Assembly: GCA_009760855.2 (NCBI GenBank)
Contig: WPIO01000015.1
Location: forward strand, 5,259,501 to 5,323,500
Direction: 5' to 3'
DNA length: 64,000 bases
Source of the DNA: Cristatella mucedo
Lineage: Eukaryota > Bryozoa > Phylactolaemata > Cristatellidae
Notes under the pieces: model-generated
Seen by the model: only the letters and a program-made list of their open reading frames with translations
The model's database searches: none
What the model was told of the DNA's origin: nothing
Made by a program: the position numbers and the translations under genes
Shown here: positions 13,762 to 25,849 of the stretch, piece by piece
Position numbering within the stretch: the stretch's first letter is position 1
Layout of the letters: every line of letters begins with the position of its first letter

Positions 13762-13994
13762 TTCGTCCTCGAAGTGCTTGTGCGTGCTGACACTGTGCAT
13801 GCTGCCACTAACCACATTTGCATGCTGACCCTGTGCATGTCACCCCTAACCATATTGTTCATTTTGTTTGTTTTTCAAGCATGATTTTACTTACTATTCT
13901 ATTGCGTATCACTTTGCAGCAAATGTAAAGCGCCTAGAAAGAGATTAAGTTCTCTGAGGGCGCTTTATCAAGTGCAATATAATTATTATTATAA
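12093..13994 (+). mobile_element. CR1/L2-like non-LTR retrotransposon, best-preserved RT copy
   Basis: This copies RNA into DNA at a nicked target site. Seen: an uninterrupted frame to the stop at 13759-13761 with ordered RT blocks: LDPIPT (~12241), [20 protein letters not shown] (~12412), [50 protein letters not shown] (catalytic YADD at 12898-12909), [20 protein letters not shown], and the C-terminal [14 protein letters not shown] and [20 protein letters not shown]. The endonuclease domain is missing (5' truncation). PQGSVLGP is usual and here reads PQGSELGP. The 3' UTR has a stem-loop (~13927-13972) and an ATT tail, with no poly(A), as in the L2/CR1 group. Clade is assigned by motif resemblance. 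Confidence 0.9.
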
Positions 13995-14770
13995 GTGGAA
14001 CTGTTAGGGAAAGATCTGGAGAAAAGCAAGTCTCTTATTCAATAGGAGATTAGATGGGCAGAGTCCGGATAGGGTAGGCAGCTGAAGGTTCAAAAATGGG
14101 TATGAGATGAGGGATTGAATTCCGGCAAAGGTGGAACTTTAGTAATTGAGCCCATATCCGTTCTAATGTGAGGGCAACTTATTTAGAGAAAATTTCCATT
14201 ATAGGGCGCCACTCGGATCTAGGGTATTGTACTTTTTTAGAAGCTGCTAAGATTGTTCGATATGAGCATTTACCTTTTTGAGATACCGGTCTGTGATTCC
14301 ACTAATTCTCTAAAAAATACCGACCTGAAATAAACTGAAATCGATCGATACTACCTTTAATAATCGCCAAATATGAAGCAGAAGGACGTCAAGTTCAAAA
14401 TTATTACAGTGAGTCTCAATTTTAAATTTATTATTTAATAATCGTTGATTTTGCTGCAGCAGCTATAAGCCAGTGGGCCTTTCGCAGAGACCATGGTAGT
14501 CTTTTAGTCATATGTGCAAACTCACTAGGGGCGTTAGTTAACTTCGAGCTGTAGCATAGCATCAAAGAGTGACCGTCAGGTAGTCAAGGATCAACAGCAA
14601 GAGCAGAGGATGCAAGTAAGCTTCGGTAAGTATCGATTTCAAGACACACTTGGCTCCTTGACTCACATGTAAAGTTGGATGTCAAAAGATTAAGGCAGTG
14701 CTCTTTCTTCGTAACTCGACATTCTCTTGGGTCCAACTCTTGCTGTGAGCGATCACTGATGACCCCGTTC
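13995..14770. other. No recognised feature
   Basis: No domain, tail or repeat was recognised between the LINE tail and the next SINE fragment. Confidence 0.45.
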
Positions 14771-14772
14771 GA

Positions 14773-14838
14773 GCTGTGGAGGTAGCCTTCAATGCTATTC
14801 GCCCTCTACGTAAATGAGGCTGTAAAACCAGCTAACCT
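14773..14838 (+). repeat. SINE 3' fragment
   Basis: ggaggtagccttcaatgcta and gaggctgtaaaaccagctaa match the body and 3' end of the SINE family at 11164-11330. Confidence 0.5.
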
Positions 14839-15139
14839 TATTTCGAGGAATAAATGAATCCCGTATGATCAGATTTCGGAAATGGCGAACAATAAGCTGT
14901 TAGGTGTACATAGGGTGCAATTGAAGGATAAAAATCTTTCTGTGATGTGGCTTTTAAAAATTCTGGTCGCTTATAATAATAACAATAATAATATCGAATA
15001 AAAAGTTCTTTAACGCTCTCCAATTAGTGAATGTATTTCTAGGCAGTTTAAATATCCTGCAACAAAAGCTCGCCCTGTGGTTAGCTGAAGCATATACAGA
15101 AAATATAGAGACCCACCAAATGCTGTGCGAAGCATGTAC

Positions 15140-15265
15140 GTTTTCCGTTTTTTTTAATGCTGTCAAGTCAGGATGTGTCGAGACGTCAGTATTGAGTGCA
15201 CCACTTTATGAACATACGAAGTAAATGCATGGTCTTTATTGGATTAGCGGTTTGTTGAGGCCTAT
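15140..15265 (-). mobile_element. LINE fragment, C-terminal RT region, antisense
   Basis: Words such as gtcaagtcaggatgtgtcga, catacgaagtaaatgcatgg and tctttattggatt match the reverse complement of the [13 protein letters not shown] region. Diverged. Confidence 0.5.
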
Positions 15266-15429
15266 GTAGATAACTTGAGTGAGAAAAGAGGGTAACCGGA
15301 TGCCTAGCCGGTTGAAGTGGAGTAATTCAGATAGTTAAGCTGGATCCAGGAAATAAAGGAAACTAAACGTGAATGACAGAACCGGAATAAATATGCTGCT
15401 TGAACTGGAGCCAGAACAGGTCGGCGAGA

Positions 15430-15555
15430 AGAGTTTGTCTATGTAGGTGTATCTCCGTCTGTAACTCCACATAGCCCCAAAGACTGTGTTGCGTTACGCA
15501 GGAGAGCTTTTTATAACACAATCACAGTCTAGACGGCTTTCGTTACGCATTCGAT
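15430..15555 (-). repeat. Short interspersed repeat B, copy 1
   Basis: tgtatctccgtctgtaactc followed by cacatagcc, then ttgcgttacgcaggagagct and gacggctttcgttacgcatt. The same order recurs at 21570-21690 and, reversed, at 38130-38290 and 40520-40640. No tRNA promoter or coding sense is seen; it could be a MITE or another SINE. Confidence 0.55.
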
Positions 15556-16124
15556 AGCCAACGGACATCATCTAACGCAGCAAAGATAAAGTGGGAAGCC
15601 TAGCAGAGCCGGGAGAGCAGTTGAGGTTGTAAGTGGCATAGAAGCAGCCGTTCAGGGCGGTTGAGAGGAATAAAAGAATTTACCATAGTCGGCAGCAGGA
15701 GATATTTTGTCGTTGCGTAAGATTCGTGGAGGCGAGTTCCACAGTGTACAACCTACAGAGCTAAGGCTTCAGTTGCCAGCGTTCTTTAAGCAGAGGATTG
15801 GAGAAGCTAATTTATTGTTCATACGGGACCTGAGGACACGAGCAGCCTGAAAAATGGTGCAGCAGTTCAGCTATGTATGGAGGAGCCAATCCGTGGTGGG
15901 TATTATGGGTTACTGTAAGAAATTGGCTCTTTATCTTTTGATCAACCGGAAGCTATCCTAGCTCTTTTAGCATAGGAGACAAGTGGTAAAATCACTAAAA
16001 TTTGCAAACTATACTTGCAACCCTTTTTATAGCCATCCGCAGTGGCCTAGCTGCTTTTTCGGTAGCCCAGCCAAAAGGAAATTACTATAATCCTGCGGAT
16101 ACAGAATGAAGAACCTAGTAACAT

Positions 16125-16350
16125 TTGTGTGGTGTCGCGACTGCGACGCTCACGACAGACAAGACTAGCTCTAGATTTTGGCACGAGCTGATCCAACAGG
16201 CCGATAGACAACCAAGCAGTGACTTAAAGAAGTCGGTAAGCCACAAATGCATGTACCAATTCTCGATTTCGTATGCCTGTCTAAGCATGTCCAAACTTTC
16301 GCAGTGCTACTTTGATGCAGGTAAGGAGACTTGAGTGTGGAGCTATTTCG
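16125..16350 (-). mobile_element. LINE RT fragment, antisense
   Basis: tgcgacgctcacgacagaca and the following ~200 bp match the reverse complement of the CRERRSCH / [15 protein letters not shown] region. It lies directly upstream of a plus-strand copy, another head-to-head pair. Confidence 0.65.
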
Positions 16351-16416
16351 GCCGTCTAGTGGTAGGTCAAATTATAAGAGTACAGCCAGATTTCGTGCAG
16401 ATTCTACTAGAACTAT

Positions 16417-17865
16417 GCTATCAGTGCTTCGGGTATACAACGACCTACTTGGGAATGCAGACATGAGTAGAGCGTCTCTGCTTGTTTTGTTCGATCTTTT
16501 GGCAGCTTTTGATACCATCGATCACAAAGTTCTTCTAGAGCGCCTCTCATCTCGCCTGGGCATCACTGGCACTGCTCTGCAGTGGTTCAGGTCCTATCTC
16601 GGTGGGAGACTCCAGAGTATTGACGTGAATGGACACAGATCATCTGAAGTACCTCTGAAATATGGAGAACCTCAGGGCTCAGTGCTAGGTCCGGTTCTTT
16701 TCATGGTTTATACTGTGCCTCTTGCTGATGTGATTGCCAAGCACAATCTAGGCTTTCACTTCTATGCGGATGACACTCAGTTGTACCTTTGATTTGATCC
16801 CTCCCAGCCTTCGAGTACCTCAAATTCTCTGAACTTACTAGCTGCATGCATTGAAGACATCCGCACATGGATGGCAACAAATTTTCTTAAACTTAACGAT
16901 GATAAAAACTAACTTGCTAGTTATGGGCAAACCCAGTGTGCTTCAGAGATTGGAAAGGCTGACTATCAAAACTGGCTCTTCCAGCATATCTCCAGTTGAA
17001 TCAGCTCGAAATCTAGGTGTCATATTCCAAAGCGACCTCTCGTTAGACGACCATATCAGCTACACAGACAAATCCGCCTATTTTCAGCTTCATGACATTG
17101 CTAAAATTCGGGCTTGTTTAGATAAAGATACCACATCTAAGTTGGTCCATGCATTCGTGACATCCCCTCTCGACTTCTGCAACTCACTGCTTACTGGCCT
17201 ACCAGCATGTGCGATCAGACGATTGCAGCTGGTGCAAAACTCTGCAGCTAGGCTTGTCTGCCGTGAGCGTCGCAGTTGCCACATTACTCCACTTCTCGCC
17301 GACCTGCACTGGCTACCAGTCAAGCAACGAATTAACTTCAAGGTTTTGTCGCTCACTTTTAGGTCCCTTCATTCTATGGCTCCAGCCTATCTGTCAGATA
17401 TACTACCCCATCAGGCCAAGCATCGTACCACCCGCTTTTCGGAATCCAACAGTCTAGAAATACCTCATACAAACCTTAAATCCTTTGGAGACCGTCCATT
17501 TAGTTCATATGCTCCCAAAGCCTGGAACTCCCTCCCGACCTGCGTCAGAACATCCCCTGACCTGACCACATTTAAAAGGAACCAAAAAACACACCTATTT
17601 ATGACAGCATTGAGTGGGTCCCTGCGATACGTCTTCGATGTGCTTATGCGTGAGGACACTGTGCATGCTGCCACTAACCACATTTGCATGCTGATCCTGT
17701 GCATGTCACCCCTAACCATATTATTCATTTCGTTTGTTTTTCAAGCATGATTTTACTTACCATTCAATTGCATTTCACTTTACAGCAAATGTAAAGCGCC
17801 TAGAGAGAGATTAAGTTCTCTGAGGGCGCTTTATCAAGTGAATTATTATTATTATTATTTTAGAG
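16417..17865 (+). mobile_element. 5'-truncated LINE, few mutations
   Basis: Starts within the [15 protein letters not shown] segment and runs through RT, the 3' stem-loop (~17791-17832) and an ATT tail. It keeps [10 protein letters not shown]. Two lesions break the frame: a TGA at 16790-16792 (Cys codon TGC to TGA after DDTQLYL) and one extra A in the gataaaaact run near 16906. Otherwise it is close to the 12.1 kb copy. Confidence 0.88.
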
Positions 17866-17955
17866 CCGTTTCGGGTGCCTAGCTTTCCCATTTCTGAATT
17901 ACACCTATTTTTTCAATAGCTATTAAGCTGGTTGTGTTATCGTTTATTCTAGCAA

Positions 17956-18400
17956 TTTTTACTGCAGCCGTTTAAATGTGTCGGCAATATATGCTGCACC
18001 AGAGTTCAGAGAACTTGATCTGCCGGGGGGCTTGAAGATATCAAAGCAGAGAAACAGCTGTGAGTCGTCTGCATAGAAAAGCATGCCTAGTTTATGCTTG
18101 GTGATGACATCGGCAAAATGAAGAGAATGAGATGATAAAATATACTTATTCCGCACGGAGCTCTGAGGTAACCCGTACTTAAGTGGTTCATCTGATGATC
18201 CTGCTCGGTTCATATCAATATTTTGCATTCTTCCTTTGAGAAAAGTCGTGAACCTTTTCAGCCCAGTTTGACTGGTGCCTTAGTAAGTTGAGAGGCGCTA
18301 GCAAAGTACCTGGTGATCAACTGTATTTGAATCCGACGAAAGATCGAGTAAGATAAGAACTGGGACTTCACCTAAGTCTGGAATCTTAAGTAGGACGCTA
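17956..18400 (-). mobile_element. LINE RT core fragment, antisense
   Basis: The minus strand encodes SSDEPLKYGLPQSS, LHFADVITKHKLGMLFYADD and SQLFLCFD (17959-18228), and further right a decayed LLDLSxxxxTVDHQVL block. YADD is intact although the frame ends quickly. Confidence 0.8.
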
Positions 18401-18669
18401 ATCACCAGAATGATTCTGACTCTGTGCAGTGTTTCCCTCTAAAACAAAATTGCAACTTTCTTGCTAGGTTGCACTTTTCAAAGCCAAAAATTTTGTTCAG
18501 CTGCCAGAAATAATGTGAAAATCTTTGATCTGAACAGGAGTAGAGAGCTTGTTGCACGTTACTTATGGTCTCCAAGTCAAATGTTGCCTGACTAATTAGT
18601 CAAGCCTAGTAACAGCCTCCTGAATAGGTGTGTTGAGTCCTGACTTTTTTATTCCATACATGCTAGTCT

Positions 18670-19190
18670 TTCAGCTTGAGAATTAAGGCACTTGCAACTG
18701 GTACAAAGCTCTCCCCGTGGCATTGTAAGTCGTGAACATTATAAATGCCGCACTAGTAAACTACTCATAAAACATCGCTGGGTCCGCGTCAATCAGTTCC
18801 AATAAATTTTAAAGTTTTTTCCTCACTTTTAGGTCTCTTAATTCCCCTGCTCCGGATTAGCAATCCGAATTCATTTCAAATATAGCTATTAAACAGGATA
18901 CATGTTTTTCTGAAAAGTCATCTATCTGTGCTTCTCACTAACCTCTACGACTGTACCTCTTATGCACTCAAAGCAAAACACTCCTCACAGACTGGAATAA
19001 CCTCATCCCTTGATTTTCGGACATTTAAGATAGGTTAAATATGCCTCTTTCCTCGCAGCAGTTTCTGAGTCTATGTAAATTTTCCTACGTACATCCATAA
19101 CCAATAGACTTTCTTAAATCACAGTCGATTTTGAATGCTTAGAAAGAGATTTTTTGTTAATTTATATCGCTATATAATTGTATTATTGTT
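18670..19190 (+). mobile_element. Decayed LINE 3' region
   Basis: Recognisable words from the C-terminal RT region (gtacaaagctctcc, ccgcactagtaaactactca, cacttttaggtctcttaatt) and a weak stem-loop end (gaatgcttagaaagagattt). Heavily mutated. Confidence 0.5.
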
Positions 19191-19875
19191 GGCTTTTTTC
19201 TACCCTTTAGCCTTAGGAATTTAAATATTTAAAATGATCGTTCATTTCCATGCAGTTGACACACAGATGAATCTCGGTTTACCTCTACAGCCATTCGTAA
19301 CGCTCTCAACTCCCTGGCAGCAGATATTGCCTCATTCCCAATTGAATGTGATCAAGATTTCTCGAAATGGATAAAAATAAAACCATAAACTAATTTAAGG
19401 CAACGATGACACGTACAAAATGGCAAGTGTAACCTTTTAAATGGCCTCCTCTATGATATCTTTCATAGCACCTTCGGAGAATATACTCCAAAATGACCAT
19501 TTACAAGCTAAACACATCAGTTCCATGATCGTGCCTGCTTATTAAACCAATATCATCCTTTAAAAATTATTCGAGTTCCCGATTTGAGTATAGTGCATTT
19601 TGGCTGGATTGCAGCTTTGTTACGAGAACTCATCATAGTTAGAACCAGAAATATGCCAACACGTAGGTCGTGTATTTTATTTTTATGAATACACTGCCAA
19701 ATGAATGCCTAAAGGCATTTATACAAGCAATTCTTCATTAAACTAAATTTCTATGGACAGGAATTCTGCAATTACCTACTTGGTCTCATTGAAAAAGTAT
19801 CTAATATAAGACAGTCAAAGTTTAACAAAAAAATTAGGAATTGCCTATTTAATCATAGCTCATAATCTAGATTTT

Positions 19876-21040
19876 CTTTTCACATTTTATGCTCTCCCTC
19901 TTCCTGATGTGATTGCCAAGCAAAATTTAGGCTTTTACTTCTATGCGGATGACACTCAGTTAAACCTTTGCTTTGATTCCACCCAGCGTTCGAGTGCCTC
20001 AAATTCTCTCAACTCACTTGCTGCATGCATTGATGACATCCGCACATGGATGGCAACAAATTTTCTAAAACTAAGCGATGATAAAACTAACTTACTAGTT
20101 ATGGGCAAACCCAGTGTGCTTCATAGATTGGAAAGGCTAACTCTCAAAAATGTCTCTACCAGCATATCTCCTGTTGCATCAGCTCGAAATCTAGGAGTCT
20201 ATTCCAAAGCGACCTTTCGTTAGACGACCATATCAGCTCCGCAGTCAAATCTGCCTATTTTCAGCTTCATAACATTGCCAAAATTCGGGCTTGTTTCAAA
20301 AAGGATACCTCGTCCAAGTTGGTCCAGGCATTCGTGAAATCCCGACTCGACTTCTGCTACTCACTGCTTACTGGCCTACCAGCATGTGCGATCATACATA
20401 CGATTGCAGCTGGTGCAAAACTCTGCAGCTAGGCTTGTCTGTCGTGAGCGTCGCAGTTGCCACATTACTCCACTTCTCGCCGACCTGCACTGGCTACCAG
20501 TCAAGCAACGGATTGACTTCAAGGTTTTGTCGCTCACTTTTAGGTCTCTTCATTCTATGGCTCCAGCCTATCTTTCAGATATACTACCCCATGAGGCCAA
20601 GCATTGTACCACCCGTTTTTTGGAATCCAACAGTCCACAAATACTTTTACAAACCTTAAATCCTTTGGAGACCGTCAATTTAGTTCGTATGCTCCCAAAG
20701 CCTGGAACTCCCTCCCGACCTGCGTCAGAACATACCCTGACCTGACCACATTTAAAAGGAACCTAAAAACACGCCTATTTAGGACAACATTTAGTGAGTC
20801 CCTGTGATTCGTCCGTCCTGTGCTTATGCGTGCTGACTCTGTGCATGCTGCCACTAACCACATTTTCAAGCTGATCCTGTGAATGTCACCCCTAACGATA
20901 TTATTATTTTCAAGCATGATTTTACTTACCATTCAATTGCATTTCCCTTTGCAGCTAATGCAAAGCGTCTAGAAATAGATTATGTTCTCTGAGGGTGGTT
21001 TATCAAGTGCATTATGAATATTATTGTTATTATTATTTTC
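19876..21040 (+). mobile_element. 5'-truncated LINE
   Basis: Begins at the FTVYTLPLA segment. YADD is present ([15 protein letters not shown]). Two frame lesions relative to the 12.1 kb copy: loss of 2 bp at ctaggagtctattcc (~20197) and 4 extra bases at atcatacatacgattg (~20395). The 3' stem-loop and ATT-rich tail (21000-21035) are present. Confidence 0.85.
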
Positions 21041-21194
21041 ATTTATTATAATCATGTCTCAAAACTGGACTGTGCTTTACTCCCTCTACATTCTATCTTA
21101 ACGAATTTTTTCAACTCTCTTACAGAATGCCTTGCTGATCATTGTACTTGGCAGGCCGAATAAACCACGAATAGAATGACAATGCCAGTGGCTT

Positions 21195-22105
21195 ACTTTT
21201 TATTCGCATAATCAGTGTCACTCCGAAATTGGAAAGCTTAACCCTTATATTGAGCTTGGCCAGCCTATCTCCTGGAGCTTCTGCATCCATTCTGGGTGCT
21301 CTGTTCCAAAATTGACCTATCGCTAGATGACTGTGCTAACTCCACAGTCATGTCTATATACATTCAGAAATCTACCATTGCATAGATTTAGGGTCCGCAT
21401 AGACAGCGATAGTACACCTTAGCTAGTCCATGAATTAATGAAATACCGTCTCGATTTCTGTAACTCTCTGCTGACATGTCTTCCTGCTTGTGCAGCAAGA
21501 CACTTTCAATTGGTGCATACTATGTGGTTAGAATTGTCTATCGTTAACGTAGGAACTGCCTAACGCAATGCAATGCCTCTCCGTCTGTAACTCTACATAG
21601 CCACAAAGACCAAGTGGGAACTATATGTGAGAGTTTTATTTTCTGCACCGAAAGGCTGAGCGGCTTTCGAAAGGCATTCAAAGGTTCTATTCGACCTGCA
21701 CTGGCTCCAAATCTAGCAGACTTTGATCGAGAAGATATCGAATTCAAGGGGGGGCCTATTGCATACCCATAGAGCCTTGTGAGCCTTAGATGTCCATACG
21801 GATGTGGGTGAGCAAGGCAGCTGCCGCATTACACAACTGTATGCCAATCTGCTGTGGCTCCCAATCAAGTGACATATTTACTTCAACGCTTCATCGCTCA
21901 TTTTTCGTCTCTTTTTGCGCTAGCTGCAGCTTACCTATTGCAGCAACTTCTAAAAGAGGCTAAGCAGCATATATCAACTACTCTTCTGACTAGCATATTC
22001 TAGCTACGCCTCGCACCAGCCTCAGATTACGTTGGAAACCATGCCTTCGAACCGTGCCATGAATTTTTACACATTATAAAAATTGATTATTATTATTATA
22101 ACATC
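21195..22105 (+). mobile_element. Old LINE fragment interrupted by repeat B
   Basis: Starts at the KLERLT segment (actccgaaattggaaagctt), continues through [11 protein letters not shown]-like sequence to ~21560, then repeat B, then C-terminal RT words and a short ATT run at ~22086-22098. Decayed. Confidence 0.6.
21570..21690 (-). repeat. Short interspersed repeat B, copy 2
   Basis: ctccgtctgtaactctacat, agccacaaagacc and gagcggctttcgaaaggcat follow the same order as copy 1. Inserted within LINE-derived sequence. Confidence 0.5.
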
Positions 22106-22129
22106 TCCGTACATTTCCAAAGTAAACCA

Positions 22130-22330
22130 GCCTCATATCAGATGGTCGTCTCACTAACCGTCAGAGTTTAAGCCTTTTGGTGATAGAACTTTCATCTCGT
22201 GTTCACCGAAACTCTAAAACTCGCTTTCGGCTGCGGTCACTTCTTCAGATGACCTTGCATCTTTTACGTCTCGGCTTAAAACAATTTAGTTCGGTTCATT
22301 GTCCATTTTGACCCATCATCTTAAGTGTTT
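22130..22330 (+). mobile_element. Decayed LINE C-terminal fragment
   Basis: ccttttggtgatagaacttt and gactctaaaactcg-like words resemble the [18 protein letters not shown] region, but many substitutions make the match weak. Confidence 0.35.
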
Positions 22331-22671
22331 TTGTTTAGGCGTGCTTTTACTTAGTACCTGGGAACGATTCAACTCATTGTACTCACCAGAGGTCTAAAAG
22401 ACAGGTAGATATTATGTTCATCATGTTTGCTTAAGCATGCACAATAATGTGCACACCACTAACCACATGGGTATGGATTCTTTTGCACAAAGTTTTCAAG
22501 TTCTTTGATAGGCATTGAGTCATGCTAGGACGCTATACTAACGACGTATTTTTATTTTAATGAAACGAAAATACTGTTGTCTTAAAAATGGTCCAATGCA
22601 TGGACCATTGATGGATGCTTCTCAGCAAATTATGTCAGAACTATGCAGCAGAATTAACATATTAACCTCGC

Positions 22672-22770
22672 GAATCCAGCGGTGAGAGATTCAATGTAGC
22701 CACCGGCAAGTGGTGGCCTTTGAGGCTCTTTTGCCGTAATTCAAATGAGGCTGTTAAATCAGCTAACATG
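22672..22770 (+). repeat. SINE 3' half
   Basis: From box B (gaatccagcggtgagagatt) through gtggtggcctttgaggctct to aggctgttaaatcagctaac. Confidence 0.65.
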
Positions 22771-22777
22771 AATTTTT

Positions 22778-22870
22778 AATAATAATAATAAAACACTTGA
22801 TAAACCATCCCAAGGGAACTCAATCTCTTTCTATGCACTTCTTACACGATCGTAATAAATGCATTTCAAC
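22778..22870 (-). mobile_element. LINE 3'-tail fragment, antisense
   Basis: An AAT-repeat tail followed by acacttgataaaccatccca and actcaatctctttctatgca, the complement of the LINE 3' stem-loop. It directly abuts the SINE 3' end. Confidence 0.6.
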
Positions 22871-23539
22871 GCTGACTTCGTGAACTTTTCAGCTCTGTGA
22901 CGTGACTCAAACTTTCTTGGAAATTCTGGCATAAAAGTATAATTAGTTCACCAGTGCCCATTCCGGTGTCTTTGATAGGAATGGCAATAAGGAGGCTACG
23001 AGGAAGTTTTTCAAGCTTCTTTTTTCAAATTCTTCTCTCTTTTCGCCTCCGGCACCGAGCGCTACAAGTGTTTCTCATGCGTTGCAGGATTCTCTTCCAG
23101 AAACTGAAGTTCTTGCAAACGTAGTCTACGGAAACCGATACAGCTAAGACCTATGTCAATGTTGCCTGTTTTGGTTTTGCTTAGTGCATAAGAAATTGTG
23201 TGCCTATGGATGCTTAGACGCCAAGTGTTTCGGGCTGGTATCGCCATAAGGGCGATGACGTCGGACGTGCTGGCGGCTATAATCCAGCTTAATAACTATA
23301 ATCATGTTCACAACTGTCGCTTCATCATTGTCGACCAAATTAAGTCCTAAACGGTGTTGCTTTGCTAAGGTCCGTGAATTATGAATCAACAAAAGGAAAT
23401 TGCCCCAAACCTGGAGCTGAGAGCCCACATATCTGGTATTACTAGCGTTGTCTCGAACCGCTAAGCAGGTAATGCCTGAAGCATTTTTTCTAAGAATCTC
23501 GCTATCTTAGTGGTCATCAGGCCTGCTATTATTTCGGGG

Positions 23540-25028
23540 CCCAACTTAAAATTTTCTTTCGAATCCTCGTTGGATGTATAGTACACGCTAGTAATAAGTC
23601 ACATTATTTCCGAAAAAGGCCTCGAACCTCTCGACTTAACCGAAACTTGGCTAAAATCGGTAAACTGCCCGACTAATACCGAGGCACTTCCCCCTGCTTC
23701 TTCATCTTTCAAATCCCTAGACATTTCAAAAATGGTGTCGTATTCGCTGTTACTAAACGCTCGTCCTTAAATTTAAATCAGTTTGCCGACTCGTAAAGCA
23801 GTCTTTCGATTTTATTGTTTTGAGTTGACCCGAAGACAAGCATATGATAATGGCAGTAAACTATAATCCAATAAGTACCAATTCCGGCCTTATCTCAAAT
23901 TTCTCTGATGTCATTTCCACTAAGTGCGCAAAAATGTGTCTGTCCTCGTTATGGCTGGTTGCAGCATTCATTTCGATAATTTATCTGACACCTTCAGTAC
24001 CGAATTTCGTGCACAGACTGCTTCTTTGTCTCTCGCTGCTCGTGTGCTTGACTCTACTCACCTCACTGGTCACACACTCGACCAAATTTCCCCTACAATT
24101 GCACGCTTTTATCACCAATTATTACCGAATTCTGTATGTCCGACCACACCCAGATCTCATTCAGTTTTCAATGTGTGCCTGACTTATCATCTAAAATCAC
24201 CTCTGAATCGAGAATCTTCAAAACCCCTGACGTCGATGCTGTCCGTGCAATAATATTGGCTTCGTCTCTGCTGCTCAGTCTTCTTTCTGACATCTCGTCA
24301 TTGGTTGATTGCTACAACACGACACTACCTTGTTGAGTTTGCAATTCTGACAGACCTCATTGTGCGCCCTCGCCCAGATGGCCTAAGGTTTACCGCGGCA
24401 TTAAACTAGCTAGGTCTACTCAGCTCAAGCTTGAAAAAGAGTATACAAAATCGGGACTGACTGTCCATATACAGGCATACGGAGACAACTATAATTCGTA
24501 CCGATTGATCCCCTGAGAGGCGAAGTCTATCTTTTATAAAAGCGCTATTTATTCACCCATGCACAATTATATAATACTTATGTATAGGATCAATCATCTC
24601 TTTAAATAGCGATCCTTGAGATGATCGAGTTGATCGCTTTTCTAGCTTCTTTATAAAAAAGAATGACGAAACAAGGCAATCAATCCCTAGGGTAGCAACA
24701 TCTCCCTAGAATTCATCCCTCAATTCGTCTTATATCCCTAATGTCTTCATTCCAGGAGGCCAGAAGTGACTTCGTTTCGAAGCTGATAACCTAATCAAAA
24801 ATGCAACTAGTCCTCAGGGCCCTACTCCCACCGTCCAGCTTCTAAGATGCATAGATTTTCTGCTGTCGTGCATAACGATAATCGTAAATATTTCATTAAC
24901 CTTAGGTCGGGTCCTAGCAACCTTCAAAAAGACTGCAGTTGGGCCGGTGCGTGAGAACGCAACAGTAAACGAAGAAAACTTAAGCAGCTCCGCCAAACCT
25001 CCCTTCTACAGTTCATATCAAAGACGGA
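23540..25028 (+). mobile_element. Old long LINE, 5' part (endonuclease and RT start)
   Basis: The only place in the window where the apurinic-type endonuclease domain of this LINE is visible: LDLTETWL (~23630), a decayed GDFNIH block reading AGCSIHFDNLSDTFSTEF (~23950), and SDHTQISFSF (24139). The first lacks the Asp, Phe and Asn of GDFNIH; the Ser-Asp-His motif is intact. The RT N-terminal region follows (LRCIDFLLSCI, ~24837). The copy stops abruptly at 25028 and resumes at ~25850 after a younger insertion. Many stops and frameshifts. Confidence 0.75.
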
Positions 25029-25849
25029 AATAATAATAATAATAATAATGCACTTGATAAAGCGCCCTCGGAGAACTCAATCTCTCTTTAGGCGCTTTAC
25101 AGAGCTGCAAAGGGGAATGCAATTGATTGGTGAGTAATATCATGCTTGATATACAAACAAAATGAATGACATGGTTAAGGGGATATGCACAGGGTCAGCT
25201 TGCAAATTTGGTTAGTGGCAACATGCACAGTGTCAGCACGCCTAAGCACATCAAGGACGAATCACAGGAACCCACTAAATGCTGTCCAAAATAGGTGTAT
25301 ATTTAAATTCTTTTTAAATGTGGTCAGGTCAGGGGATGTTCTGATGCAGGTCGGGAGTGAGTTCCAGACTTTGGGAGCATACTAACTAAATGCACGGTCT
25401 CCAAAGGATTTAAGGTTTGTATTAGGTATTTCTAGACTGTTTGATTACAAAAAGCTGGTGATACGACGCTTGGCCTGATGGGGGGAGTATTTCTGAGAGA
25501 TAGGCTGGAGCCAAAGAATGAAGCGACCTAAAGTGAGCGACAAAACCTTTAAGTCAATCCGTTCGTTGACTGGTAGCCAGTGCAGGTCGGTGAGAAGCGG
25601 TGTAATGTGGCTACTGCGACGCTCACGACAGACAAGCCTAGCTGCGGAGTTTTGCACCAGCTGCAATCGCCTGATCGCACATGCCGGTATGCCAGTAAGC
25701 AGTGAGTTTTAGAAGTCGAGACGGGATGTCCCGAATGCATGGACCAATTTATACATGGTATCCTTATCTAAACAAGCCCAAGTTTTAGCAATGCTGTAAA
25801 GCTGAAAATAAGCAGATTTTACTGTGGAGCTGATACGGTAGTCTACGGT
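25029..25849 (-). mobile_element. Younger LINE inserted into the old LINE
   Basis: AAT tail (25030-25048), then the complement of the 3' stem-loop and C-terminal RT, ending upstream in the [15 protein letters not shown] region (~25840). It interrupts the plus-strand element between atcaaagacgg and ggaacgagtagtggcagacc, which are adjacent in the intact copy. A short acgg at both junctions may be the remnant of a target-site duplication. Confidence 0.85.

Noticed and set aside
11836-13994. DNA transposon with terminal inverted repeats
   Set aside because: The inverted ends are LINE 3' tails with ATT repeats and the interior is reverse transcriptase, with no transposase.
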